Shown here: positions 11,514-21,712 of the stretch, piece after piece
How positions within the stretch are numbered: the stretch's first letter is position 1
Layout: every line of letters starts with the position of its first letter
Assembly: GCA_017893485.1 (NCBI GenBank)
Contig: CM030367.1
Span: 141,377,089 to 141,441,088 of the forward strand
Direction: 5' to 3'
DNA: 64,000 nt
DNA from: Hemerocallis citrina
Lineage: Eukaryota; Streptophyta; Magnoliopsida; Asparagales; Asphodelaceae
Notes under the pieces: model-generated
The model's database searches: none
Seen by the model: the letters and a program-made list of their open reading frames with translations, nothing else
Told to the model about the DNA's origin: nothing
Program-made: the position numbers and the translations under genes

Positions 11514-12904
11514 TGTTGGATCCTGTAGGCAAGACAACAAACACTAGAGGGGGGGGGGGGGGGTGAATAGTGTTTAATAATAACTGTGAAAATTTTCTCG
11601 GTGCAGTCGACTTGGTTATGAACCAGTTGACTGATATGCCCAAAATAATTAAAAACAATAACTCTGTGCAGTCGACTGATGAATGAGACAGACGACTGAA
11701 GGCACAATGAAACTACAACTACAAACGACACTGACCAGTCGACTGATAGTGCGAGGAGTCGACTGTCCAGAAACTTAGAGTAAATGCAAACACAAGATAA
11801 TCAATCACAAAGTACACAAGATATATCCTGGTTCGATCCTCCCGACCTACATCCAGTCCCCAAGCAACCCACTTGAGATTTCCACTATTCTTGAAAAAAT
11901 TACAAGAATACCCTACGGCGTTACGACAACAACCTTGTCTAACCCGTAGTCCTTTCTCTCAACCAGAGAAAGCAGACCCACTCTACTACCAAGAGTGAAA
12001 CAACAAACGACTCTACAACCTAGAGTCAAAAACACTCTCCAACCGAGAGCAAGAGAACAAGAATACTTTATAATCAACCTATAGCCTTGTTGTTGTATGT
12101 GTTGATGCACGTGGCTAAAAGAACAGGTCGACTTCTATACTCAGTCTAGAGCGAATTCGTTGCTATACTGGACTGAGTGTAGAGAACCAGAGAGTATGAT
12201 CTTGAAAGCTTTATTTCTCAAAAAAAAATACTTAGAACCTTTTTCATAAAGATGCTCGGATTTCAAAAAGAGAGTTCTGTAGATCTTTTCAGTGAGATCT
12301 GAACTCTACTTAAAGAGTTTGATCTCCTGAACGTTGGGAGACAGTTACTCAACTGTCAGCCAACGGATCTAAGCTTTTGAGTTTGAAAAAATTCGATTTT
12401 GAAAAACAGAAAACGGTCAAAAGCTCTCGAACAGTCGACTGGGTTGCCATATGAGTCGACTGATCAGAGTTTGAATAAATTTAAACAGTTTTGTACTATC
12501 AGTCGACTGGCAGAAGCTTAAGTCGACTGGTACTCAAAAGTTAAACTTCTTCAAACTGTTTTGACTCTTTTTTTGGGGGGTTTTTAAGAGACACACATTA
12601 TGAAATATTTTGAGTGTGTGTGTGTGTGACAAGGCTTTACATCAGATTAAGACTCAACAGAAAGTAAGATACAATTGTTTTTACAAGACATTATAATTTG
12701 ACACAATTGAGCTAAGGTCTTGAGTCTTGAGTCTTGTTTTGAGTGAAGTCTTGGATCTTGTCTGAGTGAAGTCTTCATTTGTATCCTTTTGAGCTTGTTC
12801 ATTTGTTCAGCTAGAATAGTCTTTTGTATGTGCACTGCAATGTTAGCTGTATAACATAGACACATGTTGCACTGTGTTGTGATCATCAAAATCAAGAATC
12901 AACA
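11514..12904 (-). repeat. Copia right LTR (5' LTR of the element)
   Basis: TG...CA ended, 1391 bp, nearly identical to 4509-5915. It contains the same CAGTCGACT pairs. One copy reads CAGTTGACT here (about 11625) where the left LTR has CAGTCGACT (4613), a C-to-T change at CpG. The G run near 11551 is longer here than in the left LTR. The open frame 11913-12110 is the counterpart of one in the left LTR and is not a gene. Confidence 0.93.
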
Positions 12905-12909
12905 CAAAA
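12905..12909. other. Target site duplication CAAAA, right copy
   Basis: Directly follows the CA end of the right LTR and matches 4504-4508. Confidence 0.93.
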
Positions 12910-13570
12910 TAGGCAATCTCCTAGTTGGGGAGGGAGAATGTGCCAGATCCTGATGGGTTTCCGGTCCTATTTTACCATACATTATGGGAGGAGATCTAGA
13001 ATGAATAATATCAGTGCTAGCTGAATTCTATAATCACATACTCAAGCTGGGTAGAATCAACTATACAGAGGTGGTCCTTATCCCCCAAAAGATGACTCAT
13101 ATCGTGTAGGGGACTTCCGCCCCATCAGCATCCTTAAATGCTCAGTCAAGATAATTATCAAGATCTTTGTTCACAGATTGGGGATGATGGACAGAATAAT
13201 TAGTTGGGAGCAGACCAGTTTCATCAAAGATCGATGTATCATAGACTTGTTTTTGCTACTGCATAAGAAACCATCCATCAAAGTTACATCTTAAATGACA
13301 GGAGCTACATGCTCAAACTTGACTTCAAGAAAGTCTACAACTCATCGTAACGGCGAAGAACGCCTACTTGGCTCTCCTAGGAAACTTGACTTCGAGAAAG
13401 ATGGTAGGGGAAAGTCTTCCATCCTAATGGCGAAGGGTGGCTGGATTTCATTCAACCTTATTTACATGAGAAACGGACACGAAATTTGGGCTTCGGGGTT
13501 GTGCCCAGAGTCTCCTGGTTCTAGGGAGAGGTTGATAAAGCCTACAACCCGTTTAATAGTTGTTTAATGT
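12910..13570 (+). pseudogene. LINE RT fragment right of the copia insertion
   Basis: Scattered across frames are the LINE RT landmarks PDPDGFPV (the APGPDGFP motif), VVLIPKK, DFRPIS, EQTSFIKDR and LDFKK. The order matches 55310-55750 in the better preserved LINE. Several frameshifts and stops are present. From about 13350 the homology becomes unclear, and no YADD motif follows, so the RT palm is deleted or unrecognisable. Confidence 0.75.
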
Positions 13571-14679
13571 CATTTATAGACAACGACAAGTTGACCATTC
13601 TAGTTGGAAAAATGGTGTGGCGCGCACAGCCTCGAATAATTGTTCCCAGATCTCTATGAACAAACGATACAACCACACAACACGGTTGCCAAGACATGCA
13701 AAATAGGATCGTGGAGGCAAACTTTTAGACAATGCCTAAGCCAAGAATCCCAACATAGATTGGAGGAACTACAAACATATTTAGCCCAATCAGAGGTGAA
13801 ATGCCGATATTGCCCAGATCCAAAAGCCTCGGGCCAGAAAAAGATGGTATCTTCACGGTACTCTCGCTCTACAACTGCATACATTTTAAAGGTTGCAGAC
13901 TGAAATGGTCCTGGAAGGCAAAAGCCCCCCCTAAAAGTCAAGGTTTTTCTGAGGCTAGTTCTCAACAATGCGATTATGACAAGGAAGGACTTGGTCAAAA
14001 GACAACCAAATACTGTGACCATTTGCAGGTTTTGCAACGTGACCACCGAGACTAGAGACCACATATTTATTGAATGTCATTAGACCAAAGCAGTCTTGGT
14101 TGAGATTCTATGGGCTCTTGGCACATATGTTTACCCTCGAACCTATAAGGAAATGTGGATAGACCCCAAGTTTGCTAATGAGAGACGTGAGATGGAAGAA
14201 ACCTGGTGCATCGCCACCACCGTAACGAACTGCATTTTATGGCTGGATAGGAATAACTTTTACTTTCGTGGGACAAGCAATATTATTTATGGTAATTTAA
14301 CTCATATTATGCATCTTATCTCTTTTTGTGTCGTAGCATGGGTGACAGGAACAAGAGGGAGGATCGCCAGCGCCTTCCAGGTCGAGGAGTACGAAAACAA
14401 GGTGAAAGAGATTGGACATACTCTTGACTGAGTGGAGCGTCACTCGTCGGATTCCAATCCCACAGGTTTTGTTGAGGGATCTCTTCTGTTATGTTTGTGC
14501 TCAAATTGATGTTTATGTTTATGTTTTATTTTCTCCCACCCTTCCATTGTGGTGGAGGAGTTATATTTTATTTTCTGTTATATAGTTTTGTTGTAATTTA
14601 CCCAGTACCGTGGAATTATTTTGTTAATTCCTTATTAATAACATATTGTGGTTACACTCCATCTTTTCCTTCAAAAAAA
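13571..14679 (+). pseudogene. LINE C-terminal domain, 3' UTR and tail
   Basis: The region 13900-14090 reads, across frames, like an RVT zinc-binding segment (CRFCNV ... HIFIEC). An open stretch at 14096-14431 gives the C-terminal region with CILWLDRNNFYFRG, matching NLWLERNDFIFRN at the same place in the LINE at 51429-57897. After the stop comes about 240 bp of 3' UTR, ending TCCTTCAAAAAAAA at 14679. The final A run marks the LINE 3' end, and an unexplained G run follows at 14680. Confidence 0.75.
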
Positions 14680-14972
14680 AGGGGGGGGGGGATTTTTTGC
14701 TCCTCATTTACCTTTTTTAATCAAAGGTATTGAAGGCGAAAAGAAAAAGAGAACGAAAAAATACTATAGTGAATTGCATTAAAGACAACTTCTAAATGCT
14801 CAAAGCCAATAGCGGGGGAAAATAAAAAGAAATTACAAATTTTAAGTTATACGGTTTAATGAAGTTAGAAGTTTAACTAATAGAATTAGAGGACTTAATA
14901 GATCACTTCATCTTATGTTGAATAGACTTCCAACGTTTGTTTAAAGAGAATGAGGTGTCATTAAACACTAAG
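14680..14972. other. Short AT-rich spacer
   Basis: Begins with an 11-base G run next to the LINE tail. The rest is AT-rich with no recognisable gene or repeat. Confidence 0.4.
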
Positions 14973-15491
14973 TGATATGAGTCAGATGACGTGGCCCCTC
15001 CTGGGCCACAGGATCTCCTCAAAAGGCGTTCACCCCGGATCATCAGATCTGCCACGTCAGCCCTAAACGTCCTGGGCTCCCGCCACGTCAGCCCTAAACC
15101 GCTTAGGCTTCCGCCACGTCAGACCCACGGGCAACCGGGTTCAGACCCGGCCCCAAACGGGTCCAGACCCGATTGGCTTTGCCTATAAATATCAGGCCCT
15201 CTACCCCTTCAAAAGATAATCAATCTCTCCCCTCTAAAAACCCTAGTTACTGTTACTCTTCAGTGACTAACTAGGCCGTCGGAGGGCCTGCCACCGGGAC
15301 CAACTCCGGTGTTCCTAGGCCGAGTGCAGGTACATGAGACCTCCGGATCCGAGCCAAACCTCAAGATCCGAGCCGTTCATCCGACCTCCGCCTTGCTCCC
15401 GACTACTCCCGAGCCGTTTTCTCGGCTAAGAGTCGGCCGTACCATCCAGTATCGAAGCTTCTGCAAAAATCTAAATCGAAAAGAACTCACA
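14973..15491 (+). repeat. Tat-lineage gypsy LTR, solo or truncated
   Basis: Starts TGATATG, like the LTR at 60175, and shares its core: a TATA box (TATAAAT at 15184), then a CGTCGGAGGG...GCCGGGA-type block, then GCAGGT. Upstream of the TATA box are three CCACGTCAG boxes exactly 31 bp apart (15052, 15083, 15114) and one inverted TGACGTGG (about 14986). The likely end is ...CTCACA at 15491, followed by CCTGGTGCTGCACC, which could be a worn primer-binding site. Homology then stops in a poly-C/poly-A tract, so only the 5' end of an element, or a solo LTR, remains. The 3' boundary is less certain than the 5' one. Confidence 0.7.
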
Positions 15492-15505
15492 CCTGGTGCT
15501 GCACC

Positions 15506-15516
15506 CCCCCCCCCTC

Positions 15517-15547
<31 letters not shown>

Positions 15548-15560
15548 AAAAAGAAAAAAC
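15506..15560. repeat. Poly-C then poly-A tract
   Basis: Around 30 C residues, broken by one T, are followed directly by about 15 A residues. The tract ends the recognisable gypsy sequence. Open frames giving runs of proline or glycine across it are artefacts of the tract. Its length is likely to be unreliable in the assembly. Confidence 0.85.
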
Positions 15561-16172
15561 ACGGATCACTAAGCATAACAGTTTGCTTTTGCCCTTTAAT
15601 TATTGGAGTTAGAGCTGCAACTACAACAAATTAAACAGAGAAAATAAAGTTCGGTTTGTCGTTGCTTACAAAAAAACCTCACATCCTAAATACAGAACCA
15701 TATATAATAAAATTGCGATGTCATGACCTTCATTTTCAGAATCAAAAGGGTAGTTAACTATAACACATTCACATAAGCAAACACCAAGCAATAGTACCAA
15801 GCATTTTTCGTGGACCAGCAAGAGTTTGTCGGCAACGGAAGAGAAGGAGACACATTTGAGTTTATGGTGCAAGTGGTGCATCAATCAATGTGGGTGTCCT
15901 TTTTACAGCCTGGACTCTCTCTATCTCTCTCTTCTTTTTCTTGACTGTTTTAATTTTCTCTCTTAGCTTCTCCATACTCGTGCATTCCATGGGCAGAGTC
16001 TACACTGTGTATAAAAGGCCGACTACTTTCATTTATGTTGAGCGAACAGAGAAGCCAGATGAACAGGAAATAGATGATGCATGATTCACAGTTTTCAAGA
16101 AAGGGTTCATCAGTTCAAAAATTAATCAAAGTCATCCAGTTCTTAAAACGTGGATTAAATAATAATAAAAAA
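15561..16172. other. No gene recognised
   Basis: Unremarkable sequence with a pyrimidine-rich stretch (15910-15980) and a TATA-like TATAAAAGG at 16010. The short open frames here match nothing known. Confidence 0.4.
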
Positions 16173-16340
16173 GTACTGCTGCATCCACGGTCAATTTCAC
16201 TACATTTCTCTTCACTATCTTAGCTGACACACTTCAATAGATAGGAAAAGATAGAGTAGGGGGGGAACTCTCCAATAGAAATATGCCACCTAAGATAGTG
16301 AAGAGAATAATAGTGAAATTGATAGTGGCTGAAGCATTAC
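16173..16340. mobile_element. Palindromic MITE-like element
   Basis: The left arm (16173-16230, with CAATTTCAC and TCTCTTCACTATCTTAG) is an imperfect inverted copy of the right arm (16282-16340, with CTAAGATAGTGAAGAGA and GTGAAATTG). The whole could fold into a hairpin with a loop of about 50 bp. This is the structure of a small non-autonomous DNA transposon. The target duplication is not clear, so the superfamily is left open. Confidence 0.65.
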
Positions 16341-16840
16341 TCGGCTTATAAAGATGGCCCTCAACCGTGAAGGTGTATTAGAATATAAATACTATCTCTC
16401 AAATTTTACTACAAACTTCATCAGATTCTGTCTATTTGTAATCTGGAGAGAGAGAGGTCACAGGGTCTCATGAGCACTTTCGAAGCTTTTTAAATAAAGG
16501 GGGTGGAAAGACACAAGAATCCTGAATTGAGAGAGCATCCAATGCTAAGTCCTTTCGCAACATTACAAGAAGATAGCAACACCTCACTCGGCCCCATTTA
16601 AATCGATCAGATGTTTTTTTCAGAACTATGCATCTTTTAAAATTTTATTAGAAAATTAGGCCTTTTTTAAAAAATATTTAGAGAATTATGTCTTTTCACT
16701 AACAACAATTCTCATGTAATTTTAATCGTGCCTAAATCATTTTTCAAAACTGTTTTGTAGTAGCAGTTTTGTTATCACAAGATCCTCTATTTGTAATAGG
16801 GGACTGAGAGATATACATAATTCTCTATGTATTTTTAAAA
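16341..16840. other. No gene recognised
   Basis: AT-rich sequence with no identifiable coding or repeat structure. Confidence 0.4.
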
Positions 16841-17152
16841 TCTCTACTACTATAATGGGAGAACCCCTTAGTCAGTAACCCAGTCAGTAACCCAACCCGT
16901 GCAACGCACGGGTTGGGTTACTTTGGTAAATATTTTCGAAAATGGACCTGTTAGGTAAATATTTTCGGAAGTGGATCAGTTTGAAAATTATTTTCTTTTT
17001 AATTATTGACTAACTTTGGTAAATATTTTAGAATGTGGACCTTTTTTGTAAATATTTTCGACAGTGGATCGGTTTGGAAATTATTTTCTTCTTACCCTTT
17101 TCATTATCCTTCAATTTTTTCCACGTGCACGTGTGCACGTGTCTGATACTAG
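16841..17152 (+). mobile_element. Small non-autonomous Helitron, 312 bp
   Basis: The 5' end reads TCTCTACTACTATAATGGGA after an A. The 3' end reads CTAG (17149-17152) followed by T, preceded 7 bp upstream by a perfect 8-bp stem, CACGTGCA-CGTG-TGCACGTG (17122-17141). A 5' TC, a 3' hairpin then CTRR, and an A/T insertion site are the diagnostic Helitron features. Inside, near the 5' end, is a perfect 16-bp inverted repeat, GTAACCCAACCCGTGC, with a 3-base loop (16887-16921). A unit of about 115 bp (GGTAAATATTTTCG...) is repeated twice. There is no coding capacity. Confidence 0.75.
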
Positions 17153-17577
17153 TTAATTTTAAAGGGGGCCTAGACTTGAAAACATTCATTACATCACGGG
17201 AAATGTTGGTTTCCTCAATTGACCATAATTTTCTTTCGTATACTTTGGTTTTTTTATACACTTTAGTTTCCTCACTGTTAAGAATGTACTAGTTAATATG
17301 TACTTACTGTTTATCAATGGATTGCTTTCATTTTAAGAAATTGTATCATTTCTTGTACACTGGTTGAAGTGTTGAACTCTTGTTATCTGGATGTCCTTTT
17401 AATTGGTGAATGATGGAAATCAGATATTATCGAAGAGTCTCAGTTGTTAATAAAAGGAAAAAAAAAAAACTAGGAGTCATTGTTAGAATTTTATTTATTT
17501 TTCCCTTTTCATTTTGACTTAGCAATTTGAATATCTGAGTAACTCTTTTTATTTATTTATTTATTTATTTATTACAG

Positions 17578-17631
17578 GAACTGACAGGAGGATTTTCCTT
17601 ATGGAAGAATGATAAACTGATTATACCCACG
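17578..17631 (+). other. Candidate isolated exon, 54 bp
   Basis: A pyrimidine-rich stretch ending TTACAG and a following GGTAAGAAG bracket 54 bp that read as 18 uninterrupted codons (ELTGGFSLWKNDKL...). The splice signals are good, but no neighbouring exon or protein family was recognised, so it may be a gene relic or chance. Confidence 0.3.
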
Positions 17632-17700
17632 GTAAGAAGTTTTCCATTAGGTCATATTTATAATTGTAACATTTTTTCTTTAAATTAACTGATGAGAGTT

Positions 17701-19678
17701 TTTTTTTTTTTTTTTTGGAGGGAAAAGGTGGAATAAGGCCACCCTGTTTCATTAAAAAGAGTTTAACGAAACAAACCCAGAGTACTAGGCTCAAGTACAA
17801 CCTACTAACAGAAAATAAAATATACAGGAAGCAACATGACGCGTACGAACAATAACTCCCTCCAACAATCCTGGAGGATGGGCCGACAAACTATCTGCAC
17901 CAGCTAAATGTAAGTACGTCAGTTAGCTTCGTACAGTGCCTCCACGGCACATGCACACCCACCTGAAACACGTCTGGCAGGATTTTCACCCGTTGATCAC
18001 TGGCTTCACCTCGCTGGGGAGACCCCATCTTTGGGCCCAAGCCACGCAGGTCGAAAACTGACCCCACGACAACTGAACTGCGATCGCACCCACCCACCAT
18101 CTCCACCACTCATCCTACAAACGTGTCGGTCGCTCCCACAGTCACTACCAGAGAGAAAGCCGTGAAAAGGATACCTTTACCTCTCACACGATTGTGCTTT
18201 CTCAGGCGATTTCTCACCAAACAACTATCTCGCTCACCCCACCAAACACGACGCTTCAGAAAAGAGCCGTGGAGAGGATACCTCCACCTCTGTCACGCAC
18301 AAGCTCTCTCCGGCGATTTCTCACCACACAGACTTATCTCAACTCAAACTCCCAAACGGAGGGAAGAAGCGACGCTGTCTTTAGCCAGTGGTCTAAGCTG
18401 GAGGAAGCTCAATAGTCTGACAGTAGGCACTGTAAGGATTGCACCGGCGACATTGTAATACACTCCAGACCAGCCATACTCCAACCCCACACCCCCTCAC
18501 CCCCAATACAAACCCAATACCGGCTTGGCCCCACGGGCCCCGAACCAAAACACTGACCTCACACACTTGAATTGAGACAAGTGAGCGCACATCACGGAGG
18601 GACCCCGTCTTTGGGCCCAAGCTCCATAAACGTGCAGGACAGCCTAATTCCCGACAGCTTCACACGCACTACCAACCCTCGCAGATCGCCATGATTGGCT
18701 CCGAGAGTGTGGACATGGTGGTAAGTGCGCTGAACATCCGGGCAAATCTAACAAATGGAGGGACCACATCGACTCCAACCCCACAATCGCACAATACTAC
18801 ATGCTTCACACCCTCAACCACAACAAAAGCAAGCATAGCCCCATGCCGAATCACCGTCAAAACCTGCTCTAATAGCTAGATCCCAAGTGTGTAAAGAACA
18901 TCTAGATACCAAGTGTGTAAAGAACATCTCAAATGTCTAATAGCTAGATCCCAATGCCGACACATCAATTAATGGCTCCAAAACAAACCAAATCAAATAT
19001 TATTTTCTCATGATCTTCATCAGCTTCACACAGTGCACACGTTTTCCACCAAAGAATTGCCAAGCCCCTCTACAGCTACAATATGCACTGCTTTAAGGAT
19101 ATATTTCACCAATAATATCGATGACGATAAAAATCCTTGTCCAGCAAAATTGCAAGATGAAAGATAGCAAGGTTTTACTGAAGGGATGAGAAATCTTGGC
19201 CCCAGCAGCAATCGCAGAGCTCAGCGTGCTCGCCGGACCGGAGCTTCCACCCCTACCGCCGCAACACCTCCGATCTCGCCTCTTTGCAGCGTGAGTTGAA
19301 GCAGATCTTGGCCGCCGCCGACGTGAGAGGGTCGAACGCTAGTCACCATCGACGCATTGGAGAGTTGCCGCCCAGGAAGTCGCGACGGGGGGCAAAGGAG
19401 AGGGGGCGCGCTGTGGAGGAGAGGGAAGGGGGACGACGGGATGGGGGGGTGGCAGCGCTCGTCGTGGAGGTCGTCGTGAGGGGAGGAGAGGGCCGGGAGG
19501 GGGCGTCGTGAATGGAGGAGAGGGCCAGGAGGGGACGATGGGTGGGGCGGCGGCGTGGAGGGTGGCCGTCGCCGCCCCTAGGGTTTTTAAGAATTAGGGT
19601 TTTTTTCGGGAGTTGGTGAGAGCAGGACGATACAGTCTAAAGTCGAGCTCGTCTCATCTTTTTTTGTTGAGAGGGCCA
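17701..19678 (-). mobile_element. Non-autonomous poly(A) retroposon with 17-bp TSD
   Basis: Orientation is minus. A T run ending at 17716 is the poly(A) tail. Just inside it the minus strand ends in a LINE-like 3' tail with AATGAAACAGGG. ATTAACTGATGAGAGTT at 17684-17700 and ATTAACCGATGAGAGTT at 19678-19694 differ at one base and form a target-site duplication of LINE type. The unit is about 1.98 kb and GC-richer than its surroundings. Its 5' end looks like an mRNA leader (AACCCTAG...GGCGGCGACGG). It has no RT and only short open frames. A duplicated block of about 107 bp lies at 18150-18350. It could be a LINE-derived non-autonomous element or a processed pseudogene of an unrecognised transcript. 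Confidence 0.7.
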
Positions 19679-19694
19679 TTAACCGATGAGAGTT

Positions 19695-20119
19695 AGAGTG
19701 GGGATCTCTCCTTTCTGAAAAAAAGATATAATGGCTCTTAGTGCTAGTATCAAGCAATTAGTATGAAGATAAATTTTGAATGAATTTGAAGGAAATGTTT
19801 GCAATATGACACAAAATAGTTCTAGCCTTACCTATCATTACATAAATGATTAATATTTGAAAAGACTGATTTGATGATAATTAATATGTACGATCATGAT
19901 GTATTCCTTCATCTATTTGCTGTTAAATTTAGATCTGACCTAATTATGCTTATATTGGATAATTTTTATTATATTGTTGGAAAATCAAGACGGGAAAGGC
20001 AGTTATGAAAGCTTCACAAATTAGAAATTTGTAGATGTGGGAAGACAGGATGCGGTGAAGATCTAAAATAAGAACATTTCTATTTTGCAATAATAAATCA
20101 ATGTAAAAAATTTTGAATT
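19695..20119. other. No gene recognised
   Basis: AT-rich sequence between the retroposon and the next LINE, without recognisable features. Confidence 0.4.
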
Positions 20120-20318
20120 CCCAAACCTGATAGCCCTCAATGATCAAGCCAAAAAATTTACCTATAAGAACAGCATATCTGTCCCTAAAGATGCAGAAGA
20201 TTCAAATGGTAACCCAGAAGAGAGTAAGGATGGCTATAAAATGATAGTGTGAGAAAATAAAGTCGTAATTATTCCTACCAGCCTTTATGACAAGATACAA
20301 CCCGTTATTAAGAAGGCC

Positions 20319-20870
20319 TTGGCCCATCCAGACAATAATAAAGCAATATCACAAGCCTCAGTTCCAGAGAAGGAGTTATTTAACGAGAATGACTTTATGG
20401 GTTCTGATGGCAGAACCCGCACCCACCTTGCTAACCCTAATCAGATGAGTGACTCCCAGCCAATTCCACCTGATTTTGAAGAGCAGGCTAAGCTAAAGAA
20501 GAAGAAGAAGATGACATCAGCTCAGAAGAGGGCAATCATGTACATGCCATATTCTCATCACTGGGCCAATATCAAAAGGAAGGCTTCGAGCTTTAAGAGC
20601 AGAGGTAAATCCACAAGTTCAAATGCACCCAAACTTCTTGGTAATCCTTTCAAATTACCTAGTGATGATCAACTCACGGAAGTAGATAAGTCTATGGGTG
20701 TGGAGCCTACAGGACCACATTCTATTGCAAGGATTAGAAGCTCAGAGGAAGCTTCTGCCAATCAGGCTAATAGAACCTACCACCAGAGTAGATGTTGTGT
20801 TTTGCTTTGCACTAGTTTCTTTGTGGTCTTATTCTTTTCATTATTAAGATTGTTAGTTGGAATGTCATAG
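20319..20870 (+). pseudogene. LINE ORF1 C-terminal part
   Basis: An open stretch of 183 codons, with related sequence extending upstream to about 20130 across one stop. It is rich in Lys/Ser/Asn and has a KKKKKM basic patch and no CCHC knuckle. The last 25 residues are hydrophobic only because the frame runs into the ORF1-ORF2 junction. Its position directly before the endonuclease makes ORF1 the best reading; the sequence itself matches no motif I can name. Confidence 0.55.
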
Positions 20871-21625
20871 AGCTGGGATGCTCGGATAAATGTGCACTAA
20901 TAAAGGATGGAATTGGGAGTAAATGAGTTTCAGTTATTTGCCTTCAAGAGTCCAAGCTTTCATCTCCTTCGGACATGAAGTTAACATCGATTGGGGGGTC
21001 AGTTATTACCAAGTGGGTTTATCTGGATGCTATAGAGACTTGTGGGGGGGTTATTATTAGGTGGAATGACAATTTTCTTGAATGTATCTATTCAGCAATT
21101 GATATATTTTCAGTATCTGTTACGTTTAAGGAGAAAAATTTAGGGTTGGAATGGTCAATTACATCGGTGTATGCCCCTTTTGAATGGGATGATAGAGAGC
21201 TTTTCTTCAATGAAATTAGCCAAAGAAGGGCCGCTCTTTGCCCCAGGTGAGTGCTATGTAGAGATTTTAATGTCACTGCCTCAAATGGGGAGAGAACAGG
21301 AGGAAGAGGTTCGTATAGAGATATGGAATCATTCAGAGACTTTATTGACTCCCTCGCACGGATTGATATGCCCCTTGCATGTACGAAGTTCACTTGGTCA
21401 AATCTTATAGAATCTCCTTCTATGGCAAGGCTTGACAGATTTCTCATATCGCAAGATTGGGATACTCAATTCACGCGCTCCATACAAACCTCTCTTCCAA
21501 GAATAAATTTTGACCGCTACCCCATTGTCCTAGATACTCAAGCATCAAACAAGAGACCTCACTACTTCAAGTTTAAAAATGTTTGGCTGACCCACCGACA
21601 ATTTCACATGGTGGTGTCACAATAG
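20871..21625 (+). pseudogene. LINE endonuclease, broken
   Basis: Across three frames the series SWNV, LQESKL (catalytic E), GGVIIRWND, SVYAPF, DFNVTAS (the GDFN motif, first residue altered), KFTWSN, ARLDRFLIS and a changed SDH motif (DRYPIVLD) can be followed. The final motif has lost the Asp-His catalytic pair, so the enzyme would be inactive even in frame. Confidence 0.8.
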
Positions 21626-21712
21626 TGGCAACATTTCAGATGTCAAGAAGATATGGTTGCTAAGTTTTCAAATAAACTGACTCATCTTAAGAAGAGACTC
21701 AAGGTTTAGTGC

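Larger units (their letters stand above)
4509..12904 (-). mobile_element. Ty1/copia LTR retrotransposon, SIRE/Maximus-like
   Basis: An 8.4-kb element transcribed from the minus strand: right LTR, primer-binding site, gag, protease, integrase, reverse transcriptase, RNase H, polypurine tract, left LTR. Integrase before RT makes it Ty1/copia. The long gag with a CCHC knuckle and acidic stretch, LTRs of about 1.4 kb and the RT wording ([30 protein letters not shown]) fit the SIRE/Maximus lineage; that assignment is by eye. The LTRs differ by roughly 15 visible substitutions and one indel of about 21 bp, suggesting a fairly recent insertion. Pol carries nonsense and frameshift lesions, so the copy is not autonomous. 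An envelope-like ORF, present in some SIRE elements, was not seen: only about 530 bp of non-coding DNA lies between RNase H and the left LTR. Confidence 0.93.
3232..14679 (+). mobile_element. Decayed L1-type LINE, split by a copia element
   Basis: A non-LTR retrotransposon on the + strand. The left part (about 3232-4508) carries the apurinic-endonuclease domain. The right part (12905-14679) carries reverse-transcriptase remnants, an RVT-type zinc-binding C-terminus, a 3' UTR and a short A tail just before a G run at 14680. The break is the copia insertion at 4509-12904; the translated text of the two halves joins across the CAAAA target duplication. Stops and frameshifts occur throughout, and most of the RT fingers, palm and YADD region is missing, so the copy was already dead or has lost DNA. 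Its endonuclease and C-terminal parts resemble the better preserved LINE at 51429-57897. The 5' end and flanking duplication could not be fixed. Confidence 0.85.

Noticed and set aside
15309..15572. Open frame ending in a long proline run
   Set aside because: Runs through the leader of a gypsy LTR and a poly-C tract. Not a gene.
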